The notes: generated from the letters alone by a model not told the origin. Counted from the first letter of the stretch, positions 11,576 to 24,088 are shown. The stretch: DNA of 64,000 nt from Epiperipatus broadwayi (GCA_028023455.1 JAQFVV010012394.1:32332885-32396884); one strand, 5' to 3'. A program made the numbers and translations.

Positions 11576-12132
11576 GAGTTTTAAAGGATCTATTTATTTT
11601 ACAAATATTTTATAAGCTTAAAAGATGTCATCAATTAATTAACAAGACTTGCATTGTTAGGACATGAAATAATCTCATAATGGTATATATATTTTTGACG
11701 CATTTCTAAAAATAATGGATTATAAGCAAAAGTCTTGCTGCCATTATATTAAAATTCTTTGAGCACGAAAGAACAACAGGCCACAAACTCGAACCCACAT
11801 CTGCCAACATTGTTTTTGCTCAAAAAAAAACACGATGCTATACGTAAGATTAGAGATGCATTTCATATAGTAAGCGATCCCAAGTCTATTAATAGAAGAG
11901 AAGCCTGCTTTTCCCTGTCCCGAAAATGGCAGTTATAAATTATTTGCAACACTTTGCATACATTTTCTTTTCTAAAACGCAGTTTTAACAATAGCAGCTA
12001 TGGGTATGAGATCAAGAAGTCTCTTGAAAGCGCTTAACTAAAATAAATCAATATTCTTATATTTAAAGTAAATTAATATCTTGAGTCTAATTATATATAT
12101 TTACTAGCTTCATTATCTGTGCAGACAGCACA
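11576..12132. other. No gene seen
   Basis: No gene-like feature. At 11765-11830 there is slightly GC-richer sequence containing GCCACAAACTCGAACCCACAT, a possible reverse box B of a decayed tRNA-derived repeat. That reading is uncertain. Confidence 0.4.
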
Positions 12133-12387
12133 TATCATCATCATCATCAACCATTATCAATCCACTGCAGGATGAAGGTCTCTCCAAGTTTAATCCATCT
12201 TCTCCGATCTTTAGCTTCTCTTCTCCACAACACCCTGCACATTTTCTTATTTCATCCATCCATCTCACATGTGGTCTCTTTCTGGGTCTTTTACAATCTC
12301 TTGGAATCTAGTTTAAAATTTCAATTGTCCATCTATTATCATCTCTTCTAGCAATATGTCCAGCCCAACTCCATTTCAATCTTTTAA
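12133..12387 (-). mobile_element. RTE LINE 3'-end fragment
   Basis: Very close to the end of the long RTE element: a (CAT)n tail at 12133-12149, CAACCATTATCAATCCACTGC, GGATGAAGG and on through CTTCTAGCAATATGTCCAGC. Truncated near 12387. It is among the least diverged of the short RTE copies. Confidence 0.85.
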
Positions 12388-12664
12388 ACAAATTGAAAAA
12401 AATATTTAATGATTTATGCTAAAGTTAATTTATACATTTAGCAAAACTTAAGTAAATTATATGCTTATAATAAGACAATCTGATTTTTATTATATTTAAC
12501 TTGATTTTATGAACGTATCTACACATTTACGTCATACATTTATATTTTGCGTACGCATGCGCAAAATATATGTACTTTGTTTATAACGATTTAAAATTTT
12601 ATTTTAGAAAGAAAGTAAATATATCTTGGATGTTTTATATATATAATTGTTCATTATAATACAC

Positions 12665-12760
12665 AGAGGCAAAATTCTCCATACAGTAGCGCCATTCAGT
12701 GCAAGCCAGAGTAGTTAATAGATGCAGATCATGTAATAATGTGATATTTAGTGGTTACTT
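12665..12760 (-). repeat. HP1 fragment: outer arm plus AACCACTAAA-type end
   Basis: Begins GAGGCAAAATTCTCCATACAG, continues through GTGCAAGCCAGAGTAGTTAATAGATGCAG, then joins the reverse of the leader arm (ATCATG..GTGATATTTAGTGGTT). This supports the leader sequence being part of the HP1 element, not a chance flank. Confidence 0.6.
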
Positions 12761-12977
12761 ATAATAAGCATAATTCATTCTTTGTTTAATAAATTTAATT
12801 TTTATTTATTAAATTTGATTTTGTTTTATTTTTTGATTTAGTTAAAATTATATTCAGTTGTTCATCACATCTTTGATTACATGATGCATATTTTTGAACC
12901 TGATATTTGTTCTATTTTATAAAACAACCCAAATATTACATGGTCATTTTCTATACTTAAACAAGTTGTTAATAACA

Positions 12978-13395
12978 GTAGCAAATTCTCCTTACAGTAG
13001 TGCACACAGTGCAAGACATAGTAATCAATGGTTGCAAGGAGGTTTGTGTATAAAACACCTACCTATTTTCTATCCAATATCCCCAGGCTAACTTCTATCT
13101 CGTGGTTTTCATCAGTGAGCAGCCTTGAATCTGAGAACATTGCACTTAGATTTTGAGTTTTATAGTTAACTAAATAAATACATGGTGGATCTAGAGGATT
13201 GATTTAGTTTCTAAGATTAAGATTAAGAGCAGTGCTCTCAGTTTCAATGCTTCTTACTAATGAATACCCCAAGCTAGAAATCAATCTGCAAATATTGAAT
13301 GAATAGGCCCTAGATAGCATTTTATGTACAAACTTTCTTGCATCCATTGATGGCACTACTGTATAGAAAATTAGCTTTTGCAAGCTGAGTATTTC
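12978..13395. repeat. HP1 hairpin repeat, long form with central interruption
   Basis: The left arm starts GCAAATTCTCCTTACAGTAGTG. The right arm ends GGCACTACTGTATAGAAAATTAGCTTTTGC. Both carry the inner blocks (CAATGG..GCAAG, GTGGTTTTCATCAGTGAG and its reverse). About 50 bp of unrelated AT-rich sequence around 13150-13190 interrupts the centre. The minus-strand open frame inside the right arm is incidental. Confidence 0.65.
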
Positions 13396-13491
13396 ATCTA
13401 GGCATGGCACCCACATAAAATTTATAATTATATATTAATTGTGCATATATTAAGAAGATATATGTAACATTTATAGTAAAGATTATGGATT

Positions 13492-13655
13492 TAATTACTC
13501 ATCAGTGCCATATTCCATCTGGCTGATAAATTAATTTCACTATGAATTATCAGCAATTCTGACAAAGGTATGCTTATAAATATTTGATTGCCAAGAATAG
13601 GTGGATTCATTTGATTTTTTATCCTTTGTTCAACATTTAGAATGCTTTTAATTCA
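13492..13655 (-). repeat. Dispersed repeat C, reverse copy
   Basis: Reverse complement of the unit at 52.13-52.31 kb. Shared blocks are GACAAAGGTATGCTTATAAAT, CAAGAATAGGTGGATTCATT and TTCAACATTTAGAATGCTTTTAA. The fragment at 55.49-55.60 kb belongs to the same family. No coding potential or defined ends. Confidence 0.65.
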
Positions 13656-15099
13656 GAGTCTGGGGTAGTTGATTTACTTTCTTTGTTTATAAAAGCTTTT
13701 ATATACTTAAAAAATATTTACACAACTCATAAGATATATTTAATATTTATTTTATATCATTATTATCTTGACTAAATTTGAAATCAGTCATTGTAGATAC
13801 AATAAATATTTATATATTAAATTTATTAAGTGCAAGCAGATGATATAAGAATAACATGAAAGCTAAAATCTTCAACAGTTGCACCTTAAAAATGCTTATG
13901 TGACAGCCAATCAGATGTATTAATGATTGCATGTGGAACTCTCAATTCAAAAACACAAACCAGAATTTAAAAAAATATTTATTTAAATTAAATGTATTTT
14001 AGATATAATAAAATAAATCTTTTGCCTACATACGGTATCAATATCTGTTCATCATCTATTAGTTATTAAGACTCTGTATAAATAAATACTCTTTCCATTC
14101 TCTTGCCCATTACAATATGTGTACAGATACATATAAAAAGTTGTCTGCTTTATATGTAAATGCATGTTGAATAGTATTGTATACTTGCAGTGCCATAAAC
14201 AATATGTTTTCTATTTTAATAATAGATATAACAAAACATAACTTATTTTATAATACATATATTTGAACATGAAAGGGCTTGGAACAAAATATAGTTATCA
14301 TCTGTGACTCTACCATATAAGTCTTAATGTTTTCTTCTTTAAGAAAAATAAATTTCTGTTATGTGTATTTTTTTAAAATAAAATTATATTGACAGGTGGT
14401 TAAAAACTTTTGAAATTCTAATTAATAAATAAGAAGTAAGGTTTTTTTTTTCTTAAAGTACAAGTGTCATTGTTTTTGAAAATGGCATTCCACATCAAAA
14501 CAGAAAAAATACAAACAACTCTTTCCACTAACATAATAAGTAGTATGAATGACCTGAAGAAAGGATAAAATGAGATCTGGATCATTGCTACTTTAGTGCC
14601 AAATTTTCCAGCAGATAAAACTAATCTTAATAGTTCGACTAATATGATTCACTCTCTTGAGAATTTTTACTTTTATGGTTTCATCCCATGAATGTTTGAT
14701 CACCTGAGTGTTCCAAAAACTGCATCAACATAATGCAAGTTTTTGTTTGACAGTCTAAAGTTGGAACTCCTAGTATTGATATCTGTATAGGCTGGTCACT
14801 CATCAGGTAAATGACTGTAATGGATAGACATTCTCTCATGAAGATGGAAGTCAGGGTCGACCTGTCTCAGCTTTGCATATTTTTACTATTCATATTATTC
14901 AGTAAAAAAAAAAAAACAGAAAAAAAAAACACTGCCATTTCTTAGACTATTTCAAATATTTCTATTCACATATTTGCTGTTAATTTTATGTACCTAATGT
15001 TGAACCCATCACATAATAAAAAATAGTCTCACATATTTATTGTTCATGTTACTTACTTAAAATACTGATAAAATATGCAAATATTATAAGAAAAATACC
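13656..15099. other. No gene seen
   Basis: AT-rich. Positions 14520-14870 are somewhat less AT-rich and contain no visible repeat of the families listed, but no open frame with recognisable similarity either. Confidence 0.45.
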
Positions 15100-15222
15100 A
15101 ATGGCTTCATTGCTTGGGAGTTCATAAGATGTTTCAGTACCAAAATCAAGAGTGCCACAATTAATTCTGGGGCCACTCAATTCCATGTTGGACACTCTAC
15201 CAATTACACCAAACCACACAGA
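15100..15222 (-). mobile_element. SINE-Q copy (tRNA-derived)
   Basis: On the minus strand it starts GGTTTGGTGTAATTGGTAGAG, a box A-like segment close to tRNA-Gln (TGGTGTAATGGTTAGCAC from general knowledge). The body ends with CATCTTATGAACTCCCAAGC. The same start and end landmarks occur at 45.06, 45.27 and 43.79 kb. Confidence 0.65.
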
Positions 15223-15231
15223 ATAAAAGAC

Positions 15232-15332
15232 AAATGGCTGTATTGCTCAAGAGATTGTAACAAATTTGAGTGCCACCTACCAATCTCAAGTTGAATGCTT
15301 TACAAACTGCACCAAATCATACAGGGTAGCAA
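15232..15332 (-). mobile_element. SINE-Q copy, diverged
   Basis: The minus strand reads GATTTGGTGCAGTTTGTAAAGC then GGTAGGTGGCACTC, aligning with the adjacent copy at 15100-15222. Two head-to-tail minus-strand copies lie about 10 bp apart. Confidence 0.6.
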
Positions 15333-15448
15333 ATGTCACAAGGACAAGGTTATGAGTTCACAAATTTTCTTATTCACATCGTTATTGTTAATATTATATA
15401 AATAGAAACAATGCGTAGTGCTAACTGAAATCTATATAAAATAAATGC

Positions 15449-15566
15449 TCTATAGCTGTATTCTTTCAGTTACACTCCTCCTTTAAATAAAGCTTGAATT
15501 TTGCAGCAAAATTCAAGCTTTTCTTTATTTAAAAGGGGAGTGTCACTAAAAGAATATAGATATGGG
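15449..15566. repeat. Near-perfect long hairpin with a 3-nt loop
   Basis: Left arm 15459-15503 and right arm 15507-15556 are reverse complements with a few mismatches, meeting at an apex CAG. Weak pairing continues outward for about 10 bp. Landmarks are AAATAAAGCTTGAATTTTG and CAAAATTCAAGCTTTT. No target duplication or matching copy was seen elsewhere. Confidence 0.8.
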
Positions 15567-15904
15567 ACACTTAAAATATTTTAATAGTATATATATTTAA
15601 TATTCAAACAGCCACAGGATAAAAAAAACACACACACAGTTATTGTTCATATTATTTAGTGAAAAATGAAATGTTTTTACCAAAATTTCAAAACAACATT
15701 TTAATTCACAAGTACACATCAAATTAGACATTTTGTCAAACTATAAGAAAATTAGATTTATCATTTAATATATCAGTAGACTTTTAGTAGTTTTTCAGAT
15801 GGGTAAAAAAAAATCCCAGACCACATACTAAATCAGTACCGATACCCAATTAATGTAAGTAGGTGCTAGGTTTATGTGTGGAGATAAAATAGTGTCAAAT
15901 TAAA

Positions 15905-15967
15905 CAACAGTCTTTGGAATTTGAGTTCTAGAGGCCACTCACTGCTCTAACCCACACAGAAAAATAA
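15905..15967 (-). mobile_element. SINE-Q fragment
   Basis: The minus strand has GTGTGGGTTAGAGCAGTGAGTGG followed by CCTCTAGAACTCAAATTCC, matching the box A and box B zones of the copies at 15.1 kb. Confidence 0.45.
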
Positions 15968-17549
15968 ATGTATAAAGGTTAGAGTAAAGAATGCTATAAT
16001 TTGTAACGGTTGTGGTCTTCTAATAAGTTTGTCAGATAATTAATGGTGGTAATGATATCTTCCAATTTATTCATATCTCGAGTAGTAGTTCATTTTTTTC
16101 ACCAAACTTTTTTACTGAATGATAAAAAAAAATTAATAGAGATTTTATTTTCTTATTTTCTGCGACTTCAGAACATATTTTCTATTTTTATTTTATCGCA
16201 TAGTGTTTAATCACATGACTAAAACATCTGAACAAAAGCACATTAGTGAGTGTTGGTCATAATTTCTCATGTCCTTATTGTCCTTGCTTGTTTTCTCTAG
16301 AAGAAAGTTTGTATGTGTATGAATATTAAATGTTTCTTAAACGTAGTTTTTATTTATTTATGTGCCACTATTCAGAAAAGGTTATTCACTTATATTCTTT
16401 AATTGTTTTGCCTTTAGTGCCAAACATATCCTTTTTAACTATTGTTTTAAAAAAAATATTTTTTTTTTTAAACTTGTTTAGACAATGGATTTGTTTCGTT
16501 ATTACGAAAATTAACATTTATTAAATTTCAACTTTATAAACAAACAGAAATAATCCTGTTCTTCATTGGCCGTTAGTGGAAGTTGTTTATGATGTTTTTG
16601 ATCCATTTATCGAAAAAAAAAAGTAGCAATTTAAAATATTGCGATTTGACTAATTAACTAAGAAATGAAATATTTTAAAAGAAAAAATAATATGTATACT
16701 GTATAAATATTCTAAGAATAATGACAATATTATACACTCATTTATATAAACACTATTCTCAACCAATGGGACTCATTCTGTCATGGTACATTTATCGATG
16801 ATTTTATTTTAAACGTAAAAAAAAACAAATTTATATTGGTTGTATATTTTTATTTAATAAATAAATACATAAAAACAAAATTAATAAAAGATTAGTATTT
16901 TATTAAAAAGTAAAGCTTTAAGCACTTTGGTAAATTAGTTAGAGTTCGTTATAATTATATAAATTCAGAGCCAGAAGTAATCATATAACGAGAAAATGGG
17001 AAATTGAAGTTAAATGTATCTTTATTAACAAAATATGTATTTATTAACTGTATAAATGTTCTGACATCTAACACAGTAAAGGTAGTCATATGTTTATAAA
17101 TTTTAGCGTTCATTCATGATGTTTTAGATATTTTATTTCATAATCATAGCTCTTTTGGATTTTTTATAAAAAGTCTTTATGTATACTTGATAGTTATTTT
17201 TATATTCAATTATTTAAATTTATTGTTTGTTATTTAAATGTATTTAAAGTTCTTCAGAGAGTCCACTTTTTTCAAAAGGGGGTGCTGGTATATTTTCTGT
17301 TTATAGATAAATGAGTAAAACATTTCTTTTCAAAAACTTTATTTATAATGTTGGAGGACATATATATTTTAAAAGAAAAAAGTGGTTGTTTAATTAGTTA
17401 TTATATAATGATAATATTATGGTGTAATATATATTTTGTTTATAGCAAATTCTTTCTTTGCTATTATCCAAGCCTCCTTAATATTTCATTTTTTATTCTT
17501 CCTTTCTGTGAAATGACATTCGCCCTGGACAGATTGAATTTATGGTTGA
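15968..17549. other. No gene seen
   Basis: Very AT-rich. Several 60-75 codon open frames exist (for example 16330-16524 and 17348-17575) with no recognisable similarity. Confidence 0.45.
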
Positions 17550-18750
17550 TTACTGTTCATGTTCTATGTATATAAAAGAGTACTCACTATTTCTCTTGGC
17601 TCTGTTATGTAGATAATTGTGTTGGGTCAGCCTTGTTGACAAATTTGCCCTTGTCTCTCCATAATATATGTATTTGGAGTTGCTTTTGTTGCAGTCAATT
17701 TTGTAAACTATTTGATGATCAGCATTCTTAGTCAATGTATCTTTTAAATTATTTAGCAGAGTATTTAGAAAAGAAGGAGAACGAAAACTTCCATTTTTCA
17801 GAACAAATGTTGTTTTTTTTAATTTTTGAGACACTTATGGTTTCACTAGATTGAGGTTGCAACCATTTTTTTGGTTTGCTATAAAATCTATATATTGTGT
17901 TGTAAATTTTATTGATATTATATTCCGAGTTTCTTAATCCTCTGATATATGCGGCAATATTGTTTTTTCGATCTATTTTGAATTTACAATGTTTTAAATT
18001 CCTGTAAAAGAAACCTTCAAGTCTGGCATATTTATGAGCCATAGGGGTTAAAGATTTAGGATAGATAGCTTCTTTAATGTTTATTGGTTTCAGTTCCATT
18101 CTGTAGTTTAAAGTGTTGAATTGCCTTTGCATGGCAAAATCCCAAAATCTAATACTTTGTTGTTGTTTTTTTCCAATGGTCCAAATTTTAAAAAAATGTC
18201 TGTGCTAGTTCTTGATGAATTTTTATTAGTTTTTCATCTGAACAGATTAATGTATCATTTACATATCTAGTGCATATTATGTTTGCAAGCAGGGACACAA
18301 ACTTTGGTATAATTGTGTTTTCAGTCTTTGAGAGGTATAGACTGCACATAATTCCATTGAATGGAAGTCCCATTATCTATCTGTACATCTAATAGTATTT
18401 TTTATTTAGTATGGTAATAATGTCTTTACTGATCCATTTTAATACCTCCATTATGAAGTCTTTTTTTATGCTTTATATAGTTACCTGTTGTAAAATTTTG
18501 TAAATAATAGCTACTGATTTTAATGAGAAACAGACCTGTATAGTTCTTTCACATCTACATAGATTATTTTATTGTTATTATATATTTTCAAGTTTCTAAT
18601 TTTGTCCATGAACTCTTATAATGAATTTATCATGCATGAACCAAATCCAAATCTTTCATTAACCAAGACAATAGTTTTAGTTGCATTGTAAAACTATGAT
18701 CTTCCAAAGTCTCTTATCAGTCTTAATTTCAAAGTTTTTCAAAATATTCC
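17550..18750 (-). pseudogene. Penelope-like retroelement, decayed (RT, linker, GIY-YIG)
   Basis: Read on the minus strand from high to low coordinate, the parts follow Penelope order. Around 18690-18520, FYNATKTIVLVNERFGFG and NNNKIIYVDVKELY resemble the RT region with the F/Y-V-D-V-K-x-L-Y motif. At 18373-18188, MGLPFNGIMCSLYLS precedes TRYVNDTLI, the place of the catalytic YVDD with the first D replaced by N. At 18132-17749 is a basic linker (YARLEGFFYRNLKHC). At 17834-17550 is a GIY-YIG domain: VYKIDCNKS, YIYYGETRANLSTRLTQH. At least three frame breaks and the D-to-N change make it inactive. No long terminal repeats or complete ends were found. Confidence 0.75.
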
Positions 18751-20694
18751 TTACATGCTGATCACTTTACACACACACACACACATAAAATCTTCTCTCA
18801 CAACCACAGGTGAATAAGTTCTAAGGTATCAGTTAATATGCAAGTAATTGCATTTCAAATTTGTTCCTTTAAATAATCCATGTTTCTAATCTTTTTTTTG
18901 TAAACCACAGCATTAAGTGATCAAGGATTTTCACAGATCATTTCACAAGCCATGATGAACAATCCATAAATGTGGAACCTGATGATTAAGGTTACTATTT
19001 TTTTCAAATTTAAAACTGGGACATTTAAAATAGCTCAGACAGCATGACTATAGTCACTGTCATACAATATAATTTGAAAAAATATTGTGGCGTACACTTA
19101 TCTTTTTTTGTCTTTATGTGAAGGAATAGAACAAAATGGTTTTAATAAAGAAAGATATAAAAGTACTTCTAATTTCCTAAATTGTACTGGTTACATTTCA
19201 CAACTAACCAGGACCAATGGCCAGAAAATCAGTATTGTTCTGGTAAAGTCAATATGTATGATCATCTTACTGATGATTCATATCCTTTACTATTCTTTAT
19301 TTAATTTAAGAGAAAATGTTTTAACTATAGTAAACTCATCTATCTAGATGATTTTGTCCAATCCAAAATGAATTCATCCAGTTTTTAAATTAGTCTTATC
19401 TTAAATGTTTAGACTCGGTGAACATGTAAGCAAATGGTAATGATAATTACTGATAATAAAAGGCTTTCAATTATCACAAATTTATTCTGCCAATTGTGGC
19501 AACAAAATAAAAGGCTACTATTTTCTAAAGGAATCTTTGTTCAGCACAACCATGTCACAAAAGTAACATATCACGACAGTGTCAACATTCAAATGCTTTT
19601 AACCCTGTGGAAGATGCTGTCAAAAAATTGCAGATCAGTTCATGTACATTTTTAAAATATTCATTAATAGTATGTGCTAAAATGTAAAAAAAAAAAAAGT
19701 CTGCACATTTGCACTTAATATATTTATAGAATAAAATACATAATTTTTTAAATTATTTTCAGTTAAAATTTAACATCATTAAACAAAGAAATATAAAAAT
19801 ATAAAGAATAAAACTTTTCTTTTCAACTAATAAATACATGGATGCTGCTAAAATATATAATACAAAAATGTCTTTAATATTGTTTAATCAGAATTATTAA
19901 TGATTGGCTTTGCAAAATGCTTGTAACCATCATCCGAAATAATACTTCTCTGCCCAAGGTATAAGTATTTTTCACAATTATATCAATACTGGCTTTAAAT
20001 TTTGTGGCATTTCTGAGCTACAATTTACTTTTTAATGTACTTTTTAATGTTACATACTCTTATAATGCACACATTATAAATAAATTCACAGCTTAAACAT
20101 TATGACTTAATATTAATAACATACAAATGCATTGCTAGGCTTGATGTTAACTCTATACACTCAATATTGAAGCAGACAATCTGATGCTCAGATCCTGCTT
20201 CACAGCCCACTTACATTCTCCTACCACCAAACCATGTTTAACCCCATCCTTATGCATGTATACATATCTACTAGCATATATTTTCCTTTGCTTAAACATT
20301 TAAAAATAACTGACGTAGATATTTTTATATCTTAACGTAAAATAATTTAATAAACAAATATTTAATATTATTTTAATGTGTATGCATGCGTAATGGATAA
20401 ATATATATATATTTTAGTGTGGGGAGACTGATAATAAATCGTATTAATAATTATATTATTCATATATTTAAAAGTCATATATGAAATTTAGTATTTTTTA
20501 TATTTAATTTAGTAGTCAGAAAATGATGCAATTCTTTTAAAAAGTTTCTCGAAAACAATTACTCGGAAAATCCCATTCGTTAAAAGTAAAAGATTACAAT
20601 TTGTAATAGTAAAATAAAATCCATTAATGGAAATTTTATCCACATCAACTTGTTTTAAAATCATAAGACTTATTTTGAGAAACTTGTAACAGAA
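18751..20694. other. No gene seen; (CA)n at 18771-18786
   Basis: A short CA dinucleotide tract follows the Penelope remnant. The remainder is AT-rich with scattered 60-86 codon open frames that I do not recognise. Around 20165-20250 a less AT-rich patch may be another decayed tRNA-derived repeat on the minus strand (GTTTGGTGGTAGGAGAATG), which is weak. Confidence 0.4.
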
Positions 20695-21920
20695 TTGCAT
20701 TGTTTAAAAAAGACTTACAAAACAAAAGAGATCCAGTCAGCAGATTTTAGCTTGGCTAATGTGCACAAATTGTCTCAGGTCCAGCAGTTAGTTGCTATGC
20801 TAAATCATCAAAAAAGGAGTATAAATACTGCTGGATTTGAATCCAAAAAAGGAGGAGACAACCAAAAATTAACAATAGTCAACATAATCCATACTAGTTT
20901 GAATCTTCATCCTATGTGCAGTGAGTAGGGGAAACTTCACCTTCCCCTCTGTTCCAACATGCTTGTTTTTGTAAGAAAAGCTCCGGATCCCATGCCTATG
21001 AACTTTCAAATGTATATCAATTAAATCATTAAAAATGCTACCTGTGATGCCTTGTTCCAAACCTAGATCTAGTGTATTAATGCTGATGAACACTCCAAAT
21101 ATTAAGGACTGCTACTATTTATGAAAGGTAAAAGAACTTTAGCTGCTCTCTGATTCTATTAAGTTCAGTTTTCTATAACAACAACAATCCTGATGCTTCT
21201 TCTTAATATCTTACATAAATGTTTATATTTTATGTAATTTTACTTAGCTACAACTTTATATAACTTAAACTATTCTATCATTGAGCCTCTATTCAATATG
21301 TTTTTTTTATTATTTTCATGTGGCAATCATATTTTATTTCATTATAATATTATGTATTTTTATGTTTTAAAATGCCAGTAATATTTCAAACTCGCTAGCA
21401 TGTAATTTCTTTTTAGTTTCCCTACCCATCACTTACAGGGTAATTAAGAACATATTTTATTAAAACAAGTCCTATTCGACTTATGCAAATGCTCACGAGT
21501 TTGGAACAACAAAGTCATTATCTTATAAATTGTTGTAGGAAAACAGATCAACATCTGTTTTTCTAAATGTTTTTATCTTTTAACTGCACTAATCCCAACC
21601 GTAAATGTATCTTATATATGTAAAATCTAAATATTATCCCAGTTATTTCCACCACTTCATTTGTTTTCATATAAACATATTTATTTCTAATAATAGCATT
21701 CTTTTAACCAAATTCGTATTTATTAAACGGTGTGGGAAGTTATAAATAATTTAAAGTGAAGGGGAATCTTTATGTCTTAAAATTGATATAATTTAATTAA
21801 TTTAAATCATCCATGCCTGTTTAGCGATTAGATCATACCATTATGCAGGATATTCTATAATTTATGGGCATTCAGTAATTAAAGTAGTCTTTAAAGCTAC
21901 ATATATATATATATTATTAT
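20695..21920. other. No gene recognised
   Basis: Opposing open frames of 77 (20695-20928, plus) and 74 codons (20869-21093, minus) lie in a mildly GC-richer patch. Neither has a motif I recognise. The rest is AT-rich and featureless. Confidence 0.4.
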
Positions 21921-22378
21921 CCCAAGCATTGCATGCACATAGGCACATTCGTTCCTATATTATATATATTCGTGCTTCTCTTTCCTATGGAGGTATCGCA
22001 AAGTCGAACCCCATCATCGTTCTCACAGTCCAAGAACCAGGCTTTAACCCTCCTGGGAACTCATTTGGTTGCAAATGTGTGCTTTATATGGGAATCGCTC
22101 TGGAAAAACCAGCTCAATAATTGCATCGCCGACCGCTCTCCATTCATGGATCGATTCTGCTAATGTCGCAGACTTATATTGGTACATTTCGCAAAATGAA
22201 TTCTTGGAAGCACATTTTCAGATTCATGACTGGATCACATCAAATATTCTGCCATGCACACACCACCTTCTGTTGTATTTCTAATAAACCCATGAACATC
22301 CATAAGCCGTAATGTTGTGATTTTTGCTAAATAGATATCTATGTCCACTATTTAAAATGTGCGTCATTGCGACGACCT
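21921..22378. other. GC-richer island of unknown nature, flanked by TTATTAT
   Basis: About 450 bp with visibly higher GC content than its surroundings, overlapping short open frames in all three plus-strand frames (21929-22312) and an AATAAA-type signal near 22282. The flanks both carry TTATTAT-like runs, possibly a short target duplication. On the minus strand a GGGGTTCGACTTT segment (about 22000) resembles a box B. It could be a non-autonomous element, a decayed LTR or an exon-like remnant. I cannot decide. Confidence 0.3.
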
Positions 22379-23478
22379 TATTATTATTAATATATATATT
22401 CATCAGCTATCCCACCCACATCTGTCACTTTATAAATTGAATTAATAACTATATTTTGTACAAATGTAATGCTTCGTTATCAAATTATGATTATCTTTCA
22501 AATCGGTTAAATGCGATTTTGTTTTTTCTAGGGGTATAGTGGCACTTTAATATTATATTTCTTAATAGTGCTAAATCTTATATTCATCATTATAGTATAT
22601 ATTATTGGCATAGCCACAACTATAAATAAAATCATCTAATGTAATATTATTTCTATATGACCCGCTGGTGTGTAATATTTATGAGGCCAATGATTAATGA
22701 TGATATGCGTTTACGTATGTTTTGTTAAAATAATAAACCTTAAATATATATATTATAACATTTCCGAATCATTGTGTTTTCTTTTATTTAAGTTAATATT
22801 TTTATTAATAAGTTATGCTTCTACTGACTAGATGATCTCCGCTAATATATAAATAATATGATAGATTATGATCTTTTATTACTTCTAAATTGTGTCATGC
22901 TAAATACCCCACCTTTTAAACTTAAATTAGAGTCTTTTGTGTCTCCGATGTGCGATGCGAGAGAGATGAAATTAGATCTATATCATCGGGATTGTTTCTC
23001 ATAAGTTGGTAGATCTGGAAAATAGGCAAATAGGGCAGAATTCATGAGTGTTCCTGACTTATGTATTTTGCATGTGGTTGGATTTGAGATACTTTTGCCT
23101 AGATGCTAGATCTTGTTATGGGAACATACAAAAACGACCGGTACAATATATATATATAAATATTTAAGAAAAGAGCTTGTACTTCTCAAATCATCCATTT
23201 ACTTGCTAAACCCTAAAAAGAAATACAATATGATTAATTAACAGATATTTTTAATTTTAAAAAAATAAATAAATGTTGCAGGGGAGAGGATATTATCTTA
23301 TTTGTTTGCATTGTGAAGTAACATGAAGAAAATAATCAAATGAAAAATTATTGTCAAATAATTTTTTTTTTTTTGTTTTATCATGTTTTTTTGATGTGTA
23401 ACCATGCCAACAATTTTGGTTATATTTAGCAATATGATAATTTTTCAATTATTCTATTTTTATATATTGTAAGTAGGG
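22379..23478. other. No gene seen
   Basis: AT-rich with short TA runs (for example 23148-23158). Nothing recognised. Confidence 0.45.
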
Positions 23479-24088
23479 GCATATATTAAAATTTAAATCT
23501 CATCACATTCCTAAAAATGTCACTGATTTTTGCATTCACTGATAACTTCTTATCAATATTAACTGTACTAAATTTTCTAGCAAGAATTTTCATTTTACAA
23601 TTAATTTTAGTATTGGCAGATATTTGATCCAGAACAGTTTGAGAATGTAAGGGGGAAATACTTTTTACTGAATTTTTAGTTTTCATAATTTGAACTATTT
23701 GTTCCTCTTCTAAGTCTAATGTTATATTTCTCAGGAATTTGAAATTCTATTTCACATTCTACATCTAAAAGTTTGATCTCTTCAACTATGACCAATTCTT
23801 TTACTTGTTGCTTCTGCAACTCTTCTAACTTGGACAAATTTCTCTGTAAGAGTATTATTGTTTTAATTAGAGGTTCGGTTTTTCCTTTTTGAGAATCTTT
23901 TATCTCTGTTACTGGGGTGTCTACATTTAGTATTTCAATATCTTCAATTACTACTAATTCTTTTAATTGATGTTTTTGGAACTCTTCCGAAATTTTCTAA
24001 GTAGTCCCTATTACAATTTGCGGATTTACAGAGTCTAATTCTATTTTTCTATATTAAAATTAGGCATATATTAAAATGTAAATCTCAT
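23479..24088 (-). pseudogene. Degenerate Glu/Lys-rich coding-like region with internal repeat
   Basis: From about 24045 down, the minus strand reads IELDSVNPQIVIG, a stop, then about 100 codons including FQKHQLKELVVIEDIEILNVD and later LQKQQVKELVIVEEIKLLDVE. These are two related blocks roughly 55 residues apart. One frame change near 23720 leads into a last part ending RNVMRFKF (23486). A block of about 25 bp (GCATATATTAAAAT.TAAATCTCAT) stands at 23479 and again at 24064, so the whole is bracketed by a direct repeat. The sequence is Lys/Glu/Ile-rich and possibly coiled coil. I do not recognise the family. A decayed retroelement Gag or a host repeat protein is possible. Confidence 0.4.

Noticed and set aside
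20695-21093. Opposing 77- and 74-codon frames as possible exons
   Set aside because: No splice-site or domain support, and the two frames overlap on opposite strands.
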